Assembly (NCBI GenBank): GCA_045538835.1
Contig: JAZQEF010000022.1
Coordinates: 1-64,000, forward strand
Direction: 5' to 3'
DNA from: RGIG6165 sp045538835
GTDB taxonomy: Bacteria; Bacillota; Clostridia; Oscillospirales; Feifaniaceae
DNA: 64,000 bases
How positions within the stretch are numbered: position 1 is the stretch's first letter; each line of letters opens with the position of its first letter. Both the position numbers and the translations under genes were made by a program. Below, piece by piece: positions 58,256 to 64,000 of this stretch. Under the pieces are notes generated by a model, which made no database searches, was not told the origin of the DNA, and saw only the letters and a list, made by a program, of their open reading frames with translations.

Positions 58256-58419
58256 AAGTTTACTCTCCTTTTATTTTGTGACTATATAATACTACATTCC
58301 CCAGAAAAATTCAATATATCAAATCCATATTACTTACCGTCTCACATTTACTCCCCTACACGATTGTTTCCTTCACGCTTACCCTCATCCACGCTCACTT
58401 ACACTCGCTCACCTTCGGT

Positions 58420-58496
58420 AAGTCAGTAACTTACTGACTTTATAGGAAGTCAGCGCAAATAAAAAAGAAACTTCTACACGTAAGTTTCTTTTTATT
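58420..58496. terminator. Intergenic hairpin and terminator
   Basis: AAGTCAGTAA (58420-58429) and TTACTGACTT (58431-58440) form a 10-base near-perfect palindrome. Just after it, AAAGAAACTT and AAGTTTCTTT (58464-58492) form a terminator for the minus-strand acetyltransferase. No gene was seen in 58256-58491. Confidence 0.7.
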
Positions 58497-59016
58497 TAGT
58501 AATTGCTTTTTCAAGACAAACAAGCTTAACGCCCTTGATTCCATTGAAATCACATGGCATAATGCCGACCTCTTTAAAGCCGTATTTTGCATAGATTTTT
58601 CTTGCACGTACATTTCGTGCATTCGTGTCCATACGAAGATATTTACAGCCGTTTTCTTTTGCATAACCTTCATAAAACTCCAGCATTTTTCTGCCGATTC
58701 CTTTACCTTTTGCAGACGGAGAAACGGTCAGCAGATGAAGCACCATATATTCGTCTTTCGAAGCCTCAAATTCCCACTCTGCAAGGTCATATTCGGGCGT
58801 TATTTCCCTGTTTATGCGCATAGACGCAACAATTCTCCCCTCGTCCTCGCAGACGAACAAATCACCTTTTTCAAGCGCTGTAAGAGCCGTATCCCGAGTC
58901 GGATAAACACCCCTTACCCAACCCGTGGTTGTCCTGCCTGCTTCCTCTTCGGTGTGTATTTCATCATATATTTTAACGATACCTTCAATATCGTCTTTCG
59001 TCGCTTTTCTTATCAT
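58492..59016 (-). CDS. GNAT-family acetyltransferase
   Basis: The 174-residue protein starts MIRKATKDDIEGIVKIYDEI and has the acetyl-CoA site LHLLTVSPSAKGKGIGRKML. NGCKYLRMDTNARNVRARKI and YAKYGFKEVG complete the RimI-like pattern. ATG 59016 is preferred, with GGAG 7 bases upstream; an ATG 4 codons earlier is possible. Substrate unknown. It is a single-gene unit. Confidence 0.85.
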   Translation of the reverse strand: MIRKATKDDIEGIVKIYDEIHTEEEAGRTTTGWVRGVYPTRDTALTALEKGDLFVCEDEGRIVASMRINREITPEYDLAEWEFEASKDEYMVLHLLTVSPSAKGKGIGRKMLEFYEGYAKENGCKYLRMDTNARNVRARKIYAKYGFKEVGIMPCDFNGIKGVKLVCLEKAITK

Positions 59017-59134
59017 TTCTTTCTCCAAATATACAGCAATTTTATCGCATCATAATTAATATTTATAGAGTTTATAACTCTAAATGTCAATATCAATTTT
59101 TAATTTATTGTATAATCAACGCGAGGTGATTAAA

Positions 59135-59407
59135 ATGAATACAAAAACTTGCAGTGACTGTCAGAACTTTCGACAGCACTATATTATCAATGAAGACCAC
59201 TGCACTTGGGTAAATTGCTGACATTGTACGGAGCACATAACAAAAAGAATATCCATATTCAGCAAGACCTGTTGCGATTTTGTACAAAAAGAGCCAAGTA
59301 GTGAAACCCGTATAACAAAAGACTATGTTACTAAAGAATTGCTGAAATACATTCAAAGCCTGGAATTACCGCCTGAGATAACAATAGATACATCTTCCAA
59401 ACTTTAA
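59135..59407 (+). pseudogene. Cys-rich small protein gene broken by an in-frame TGA
   Basis: From ATG 59135, with GAGGTGAT upstream, the frame reads MNTKTCSDCQNFRQHYIINE, then DHCTWVNC, a TGA at 59219-59221, and HCTEHITKRISIFSKTCCDF and so on to TAA 59405-59407. The 61 codons after the stop contain no other stop. Related clostridial proteins have Cys-Gly-His-Cys here, so a single GGA-to-TGA change would explain the stop. TGA is a normal stop elsewhere in this window. Recent inactivation, a sequencing error or recoding (including selenocysteine) are the options. Confidence 0.65.
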
Positions 59408-59427
59408 CGATATTTGTGCAAAGCAAA

Positions 59428-59456
59428 TTGACAAAGGCTGTTTTGTTTGGTATAAT
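59428..59456 (+). promoter_or_regulatory. Consensus promoter of tRNA-Leu
   Basis: TTGACA (59428-59433) and TATAAT (59451-59456) are both perfect and 17 bases apart, about 15 bases before the tRNA. Confidence 0.85.
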
Positions 59457-59471
59457 TCATATGTTATCTTC

Positions 59472-59560
59472 GCCGGTGTGGCGGAACTGGCAGACGCCCG
59501 GGACTTAAAATCCCGTGGGTAGCGATACCCGTACCGGTTCGATCCCGGTCACCGGCACCA
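59472..59560 (+). tRNA. tRNA-Leu (anticodon TAA)
   Basis: The acceptor arm GCCGGTG pairs with CACCGGC, the anticodon loop is CTTAAAA (anticodon TAA, reading UUA/UUG), the long variable arm is typical of class II leucine tRNA, the T-loop is GGTTCGATCCC and CCA is encoded. It has its own promoter and terminator. Confidence 0.97.
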
Positions 59561-59561
59561 G

Positions 59562-59590
59562 AAAAAAGCACGTTTTTACGTGCTTTTTTC
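59562..59590 (+). terminator. Terminator of tRNA-Leu
   Basis: AAAAAAGCACGT and ACGTGCTTTTTT pair around TTTT directly after the tRNA. Confidence 0.9.
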
Positions 59591-59614
59591 TTTTATAACA
59601 CGGTTACAGTGTTC

Positions 59615-59643
59615 TTGACTATTATAACAGAACTTTATAAAAT
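59615..59643 (+). promoter_or_regulatory. Promoter of the WG-repeat gene
   Basis: TTGACT (59615-59620) and TAAAAT (59638-59643) are 17 bases apart. Confidence 0.6.
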
Positions 59644-59670
59644 ATAATTGCCAAAAGAAAGGAATTGTTT

Positions 59671-61062
59671 ATGAACATAATATTGAAAAACAAGGTCAGC
59701 ACAAAGATGAGACTTCTGGCTGTTCTTCTGTCAATTGTTTTGATTTTTGAAATTTTTACAGCCTGTAAAAATAACGAAGCTGTTACAAATGATGTTGAAA
59801 ACCCTTTATTCCATGACGGTTTACTTGCCGTTGAAATAGACGGTAAATGGGGATATATCAACACCAAAGGCGAAGTGGCTATCCAACCGCAATTTTTTCT
59901 GGTAGATGAATTTTGCGAAGGGATGGCAAGAGTTACTATAGACGGCAAATACGGCTACATTAACACTAAAGGCGAGATTGTAGTCGAGCCGAAATATTAC
60001 GATACACGTGATTTTAACGAAGGATTTGCCATGGTTAAAATTGGCGATAAATTCGGATACATAAATACCGAAGGTGAAATTGCAATTGAACCGAAATTTG
60101 ACTATACAGAATACTTTTTTGACGGTGCAGCATTTGTTGAAGAGAACGGCAAGCGGGGATATATCAACACCAAAGGTGAATATATCATTAAACCGCAATT
60201 TGACTTTATAGAGTATTTTAACGACGGCGTAGCATCTGTCATAATTGACGGTAAGTGGGGTTATTTTAACACTGACGGTGAGTATATAGCAGAACCGCAA
60301 TTCGAATACACATCAGAATTCAGTGACGGTATAGGATGTGTCCGTACAACCGCTGAATCGGGTTATAAGTGGGGTTATATAAACGCTGACGGCGAGTATA
60401 TAGCAGAACCGAAATTTGACTGGGCACGTGACTTTTGCGAAGGATTTGCTATAGTTGAAATGGACGGCAAGTTGGGATATATCAACACTAACGGCGAATA
60501 TGTATTTGAACCGCAATTTGACCGGGCATGGAACTTTAGCGAGGGCTTTGCATTAATTCAAATAGGTGATAAATACGGATATATCAACACCAAAGGCGAA
60601 TTTGCAGTTGAACCTGAATTCGACTGTGGCTGGGACTTTAATAACGGACTCGCAAAAGTTATAATGAATGGCAAGTGGGGATACATCAATACCGACTGTG
60701 AATATGAAATTGAACCTCAATTTGACCAGGCTTGGGACTTTAGCGAGGGCTTTGCAAAAATTCAGGCAGACGATAAGTATGGATATATCAACACAAAAGG
60801 CAAAGTTGTAATTGAGCCTGAATTTGACACTGCCTATGACTTTAACTGTGGGCTCGCAAGAGTTGAGGTTGGCGGCAAGTGGGGATATATCAATACCAAA
60901 GGCAAATTTGTGATAGAACCAGAATTTGATGTTTCGACAGATTTTTATGATGACGGATATGCCGTTGCAAGAACAAGAAACGGCCCATATATAATCTTTG
61001 ATGTAAACGGCAAGGAACTCGGCGAATTTGCTAACCTTAGAAATGCTCTTTATATTAATTAG
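59671..61062 (+). CDS. WG-repeat lipoprotein
   Basis: The 463-residue protein has an N-terminal lipoprotein signal (LLAVLLSIVLIFEIFTAC). The rest is a chain of eleven WG-type repeats of about 33 residues, each with a GKWGYINTKGE-like core, plus a degenerate last one. The repeats are also visible in DNA. WG repeats form beta-structures of unknown function on cell surfaces. ATG 59671 follows AAAGGAA. The gene is AT-rich and stands alone. Confidence 0.85.
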   Translation: MNIILKNKVSTKMRLLAVLLSIVLIFEIFTACKNNEAVTNDVENPLFHDGLLAVEIDGKWGYINTKGEVAIQPQFFLVDEFCEGMARVTIDGKYGYINTKGEIVVEPKYYDTRDFNEGFAMVKIGDKFGYINTEGEIAIEPKFDYTEYFFDGAAFVEENGKRGYINTKGEYIIKPQFDFIEYFNDGVASVIIDGKWGYFNTDGEYIAEPQFEYTSEFSDGIGCVRTTAESGYKWGYINADGEYIAEPKFDWARDFCEGFAIVEMDGKLGYINTNGEYVFEPQFDRAWNFSEGFALIQIGDKYGYINTKGEFAVEPEFDCGWDFNNGLAKVIMNGKWGYINTDCEYEIEPQFDQAWDFSEGFAKIQADDKYGYINTKGKVVIEPEFDTAYDFNCGLARVEVGGKWGYINTKGKFVIEPEFDVSTDFYDDGYAVARTRNGPYIIFDVNGKELGEFANLRNALYIN

Positions 61063-61143
61063 GCAGACATTATTCATACCTGACAGTGCCATTTATAACA
61101 TCGAACTTCCCAAAAGCATATAATGCTTTGAAAGGAGGTTATT

Positions 61144-61746
61144 ATGGCACTTTTTATATTCATTCTTGAAATCATCGGCACTATTGCACTTGCTGTAAGC
61201 GGTGCTTTGGTCGGCGTAAGAAAGAAATACGGCATTTGCGGTGTTACAGCACTTGGTCTTATAACCGCTGTCGGAGGAGCAATTATCCGCGATCTCATTC
61301 TCGGAATAATCCCCTCGGTAATATTCACAAGCCCGGTATATGCGATCACGGCAATAATCGTCTCGATTCTTGTATACTTTTCTTTCGGCAAAAACGCTGC
61401 ACTTTCCGACTTTCTTATGCTTATTTTTGACTCAATAGGTCTTAGTATATTTACAGTCATAGGTGTGGAAACCGCCCTGACCGTTTTACCCGCTACCCCT
61501 GTATTCTCCATCATCTTCGTGGGTGTGATAGCGGGTGTCAGCGGCAGCGTACTGCGTGATGTTCTCGCAAATGAAGCACCCGCTCTTCTCGTACAGAGAG
61601 GCTATGCATGCGCTTCGATTGTCGGTGCAATCGTATGCGCTCTGCTTGTCGGCGTTGCAGGTCTCACCGCAGCAATGGTGATCGGTGCTGTGACAGTTTT
61701 TGTTATAAGACTTCTCAGCGTAAGACTCTGCACTTTAAATGAATAA
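61144..61746 (+). CDS. TRIC-family membrane channel-like protein (UPF0126)
   Basis: The 200-residue protein has two homologous halves, each with three helices and a Gly-rich motif: VGGAIIRDLILGIIPSVIFT in the first and GVSGSVLRDVLANEAPALLV in the second. This is the UPF0126 pattern, related to trimeric intracellular cation channels. It would conduct K+ or amino acids. GGAGG precedes the ATG. Confidence 0.88.
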   Translation: MALFIFILEIIGTIALAVSGALVGVRKKYGICGVTALGLITAVGGAIIRDLILGIIPSVIFTSPVYAITAIIVSILVYFSFGKNAALSDFLMLIFDSIGLSIFTVIGVETALTVLPATPVFSIIFVGVIAGVSGSVLRDVLANEAPALLVQRGYACASIVGAIVCALLVGVAGLTAAMVIGAVTVFVIRLLSVRLCTLNE

Positions 61747-61773
61747 AAAAAGACGGCATTGCCGTCTTTTTTA
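61745..61773. terminator. Bidirectional terminator
   Basis: AAAAAGACGGCA and TGCCGTCTTTTT form the stem between two convergent genes. Confidence 0.85.
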
Positions 61774-61775
61774 TT

Positions 61776-62279
61776 TTATTCCTGTGTTTCTGTAACAACG
61801 GGCTCTGCAACAGGTGTTGCAGGTGCTGCGGGTGCTTCGGGTGCGACCGGTGCTTCGGGAGCCTTGGGTGCCGCAAGTTTCTTGTTGATGTCAATAACAT
61901 TCTTAACAAGAAGAATCGTGAGCATCATAAATTCATATACAACTCTCAAAACAATGGGAGCAAGAACTATAACGAGAAGACCTGCTAAAAAGTAACTCTG
62001 ACCGCCGTAGTATCCGCCGTAATAGTAGTCGTAGTATCTTTCTGATGCGAAAAGCATAAAGAAACCTATACATACGCTTACAACTGTAGAGAGAACATAC
62101 AGCACCTTAAGTATCTTTTCAAGAAGAAGATCTTTAAAATTAAAGATGTCGTGAAGAACCACAAGGAATTTGTTGTTAAGAGTCGCCCTCTTTTTTTCGG
62201 GAACGACCATAATGCACAGAACAATAGTTGCGATAAGACCTATTATTCCGCCCACTCCGCATGCTGTTGCTAAATTCAT
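61776..62279 (-). CDS. Membrane protein with Pro/Ala-rich tail
   Basis: The 167-residue protein starts MNLATACGVGGIIGLIATIV and has about three helices, including LLEKILKVLYVLSTVVSVCI and YFLAGLLVIVLAPIVLRVVY with a Tyr/Gly-rich loop (YYDYYYGGYYGG). The C-terminus is rich in Ala, Pro and Glu. DUF4282 proteins look similar. ATG 62279 follows AAGGGG. Confidence 0.7.
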   Translation of the reverse strand: MNLATACGVGGIIGLIATIVLCIMVVPEKKRATLNNKFLVVLHDIFNFKDLLLEKILKVLYVLSTVVSVCIGFFMLFASERYYDYYYGGYYGGQSYFLAGLLVIVLAPIVLRVVYEFMMLTILLVKNVIDINKKLAAPKAPEAPVAPEAPAAPATPVAEPVVTETQE

Positions 62280-62361
62280 AAAATTTACCCCTTTATATTT
62301 ATATTTTGTATCATGGGTCTGATACACTACTATAATATCATAAATATGCTTTTTATCCAAG

Positions 62362-62391
62362 AAAAAAACGGCTGATTTTCAGCCGTCTTTT
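62362..62391 (-). terminator. Terminator of pckG
   Basis: On the minus strand ACGGCTGA and TCAGCCGT form the stem, followed by a T-run. Confidence 0.85.
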
Positions 62392-62395
62392 AAAA

Positions 62396-64000
62396 TTACT
62401 TATTGAGGTTTGCTTCGAGAGTAGCAAGTTCGTCAACCATTTCCTTGGGAAGTCTGTCAAACTTAGCAAAGAATTCCTTAATGCCTGCTGCTTCTTCCTG
62501 CCATACAGCCTTGTCAACCGAAAGAAGTTCCTTAACAGTGTCAAGGTCGATACCAAGACCTTCGATATTGATATCTTCAGCCTTCGGAACGTAACCGATA
62601 GCCACTTCATCAGCATCTACCTTATCTTCGCAACGGTCAAGAATCCACATAAGAACTCTCATATTGTCACCGAAGCCGGGCCAGATGAAGTTACCGTCAT
62701 CGTCTTTTCTGAACCAGTTAACGTTGAATATCTTGGGCTGCTTTGTGAGTTTCTTGCCCATTTCGAGCCAGTGGCCGAAATAGTCACCCATATTATAACC
62801 GCAGAACGGAAGCATAGCCATGGGGTCACGGCGGACTACGCCGACAGCGCCTGCTGCTGCTGCAGTTGTTTCAGATGCCATTGTAGCACCAACAAATACA
62901 CCGTGCTGCCAGTTTCTTGACTGGTATACCAGCGGAGCAGCCTTAGCACGTCTGCCGCCGAAGATGATTGCCGATACCGGAACACCTTCCTTGGAGTTGA
63001 ATTCCTTGGAGATGCAGGGGCAGTTTTCAGCAGGAGCAGTAAATCTTGAGTTGGGATGAGCAAGCTTTTCGCCTGCAGCGACAGCTTCATTACCGTTGAC
63101 TTTATTGCCCAGCCAGTCTTCAGCATTGACAGGAGCTACCCTGTCAAGACCTTCCCACCAAACTGTGTTGTTGTAAATATCTCTTGCAACGTTTGTAAAG
63201 ATTGTGCCCTTCTGTGTTGACATAAGAGCATTGTAGTTTGTCTTTTTAGATGTACCGGGAGCAACACCGAAAAAACCGTTTTCGGGGTTAACAGCCCAGA
63301 GACCGCCGTCGGGACCTACACGGAGCCAAGCGATATCATCGCCCACGCACCATACCTTGTAGCCCTTATCCTTGTAGATTGAGGGAGGAATAAGCATAGC
63401 AAGATTTGTCTTACCGCATGCTGAGGGGAATGCAGCACAGATGTACTTAACTTCGCCCTGCGGATTCTCAATACCGAGAATAAGCATATGCTCAGCCATC
63501 CAGCCTTCGAGTTTACCGAGATATGAAGCAATACGGAGTGCGAAGCACTTCTTACCGAGAAGTACGTTACCGCCGTATGCAGAGTTAACTGACATAATTG
63601 TGTTCTCTTCGGGGAACTGAACGATGTACTTGTCATCATCGCTGAGGTCAGCCTTTGAGTGGAGACACTTAACGAAATCGTCATCAGGACCAAGAACGTC
63701 TACAACCTGCTGACCAACTCTTGTCATGATAGCCATGTTGAGTACAACGTAGATAGAGTCTGTAAGTTCAACACCAATCTTTGCAAAGGGTGAACCGGGA
63801 ACGCCCATTGAATAAGGAATAGCATACATAACTCTGCCCTTCATTGAGCCGTCATAGAGCTTGTCGAGTTTAGCATGCATTTCAGCAGGGTCCATCCAGT
63901 TGTTTGTCGGGCCTGCTTCTTCCTTTGTCTTTGCACAGATGAATGTTCTTGCTTCAACACGTGCAACGTCTGTGGGTTTTGTGCGGTGATAGTAACAACC
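62396..64000 (-). CDS. pckG: Phosphoenolpyruvate carboxykinase (GTP), N-terminus outside the window
   Basis: The frame runs from the right edge without a stop, so at least 534 residues are visible and the first few dozen are missing. The visible part contains ARTFICAKTKEEAGPTNNWM, the kinase-1a loop FPSACGKTNLAMLIPP, DDIAWLRVGPDGGLWAVNPE with FFGVAPGTS, and NWFRKDDDGNFIWPGFGDNM. It interconverts oxaloacetate and PEP with GTP. In fermenting Clostridia it often works toward oxaloacetate. Confidence 0.95.
   Translation of the reverse strand, partial: GCYYHRTKPTDVARVEARTFICAKTKEEAGPTNNWMDPAEMHAKLDKLYDGSMKGRVMYAIPYSMGVPGSPFAKIGVELTDSIYVVLNMAIMTRVGQQVVDVLGPDDDFVKCLHSKADLSDDDKYIVQFPEENTIMSVNSAYGGNVLLGKKCFALRIASYLGKLEGWMAEHMLILGIENPQGEVKYICAAFPSACGKTNLAMLIPPSIYKDKGYKVWCVGDDIAWLRVGPDGGLWAVNPENGFFGVAPGTSKKTNYNALMSTQKGTIFTNVARDIYNNTVWWEGLDRVAPVNAEDWLGNKVNGNEAVAAGEKLAHPNSRFTAPAENCPCISKEFNSKEGVPVSAIIFGGRRAKAAPLVYQSRNWQHGVFVGATMASETTAAAAGAVGVVRRDPMAMLPFCGYNMGDYFGHWLEMGKKLTKQPKIFNVNWFRKDDDGNFIWPGFGDNMRVLMWILDRCEDKVDADEVAIGYVPKAEDINIEGLGIDLDTVKELLSVDKAVWQEEAAGIKEFFAKFDRLPKEMVDELATLEANLNK

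Noticed and set aside
59135..59407. Genetic code change with TGA read as Gly throughout
   Set aside because: TGA clearly ends rimO, pgsA, cysS and the TrpX-like gene in this window.

Overview
The window looks like a chromosome segment of a gut-type Clostridia bacterium (Ruminococcaceae/Oscillospiraceae-like). The main reasons are a SCIFF ranthipeptide locus, a T-box leader, GTP-type PEP carboxykinase, clostridial lipoproteins with Leu-rich signal peptides, moderate-to-low GC and strong AGGAGG-type ribosome sites. The species cannot be named from this sequence alone.

Positions 1 to about 21.5 kb are the integrase-proximal part of a prophage whose tail genes run off the left edge. Late genes, all on the minus strand, are small and large terminase, portal, a Prp-type cysteine protease, scaffold, an N4-gp56-type major capsid protein and tail/baseplate-like proteins. 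An early minus-strand block (8.6-15.8 kb) encodes RusA, a dNTP-diphosphohydrolase-like protein, SSB, a small cytosine methyltransferase-like protein, HNH, a NinB-like protein, a Rad52-like annealing protein, many small Cys-rich proteins, a transglycosylase and a replication initiator. Four iteron-like repeats lie inside the initiator gene. A Cro/CI-like switch with GTTAAC operators, an ImmA-type peptidase, a cassette of four unknown proteins (mostly membrane) and a large serine integrase close the prophage at about 21.5 kb.

From 21.6 to 38 kb come an orphan membrane protein and a T-box-controlled TrpXYZ-type amino-acid ABC transporter (Phe specifier proposed). These are followed by an ECF S component, a tocopherol-cyclase-like protein, an AT-rich trio (pyruvyl transferase, FrhB-like protein, polysaccharide deacetylase), purC, a PLP decarboxylase-like protein, the SCIFF peptide with its radical-SAM maturase, O-acetylhomoserine sulfhydrylase, and an NCS2 permease behind an unassigned attenuator leader.

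From 38 to 54 kb an xpt gene and a BMP-type nucleoside ABC transporter form a purine salvage locus with the divergent permease. A three-gene nucleotide-sugar/glycosyltransferase cluster sits between two very long perfect hairpins. Then come a DUF4241 protein and a tightly packed housekeeping run (rimO, pgsA, cysS, mrnC, a YitT-like protein, a YebC-like protein, an acetyltransferase).

From 54 to 64 kb there is repeat-rich intergenic DNA and a divergent XRE/zinc-ribbon pair. Then follow pnp, rpsO, a PspC protein, an acetyltransferase, a small Cys-rich gene broken by an in-frame TGA, tRNA-Leu(TAA), a WG-repeat lipoprotein, a TRIC-like channel, a small membrane protein and pckG, which runs off the right edge.

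The observations most worth following up are the phage-encoded Prp next to two proteins with L27-like cleavage motifs, the iterons, a candidate plus-strand small RNA at about 13.99-14.04 kb, covarying hairpin repeats in the prophage, the shared operator motif upstream of the unknown membrane cassette, and the unassigned permease leader.
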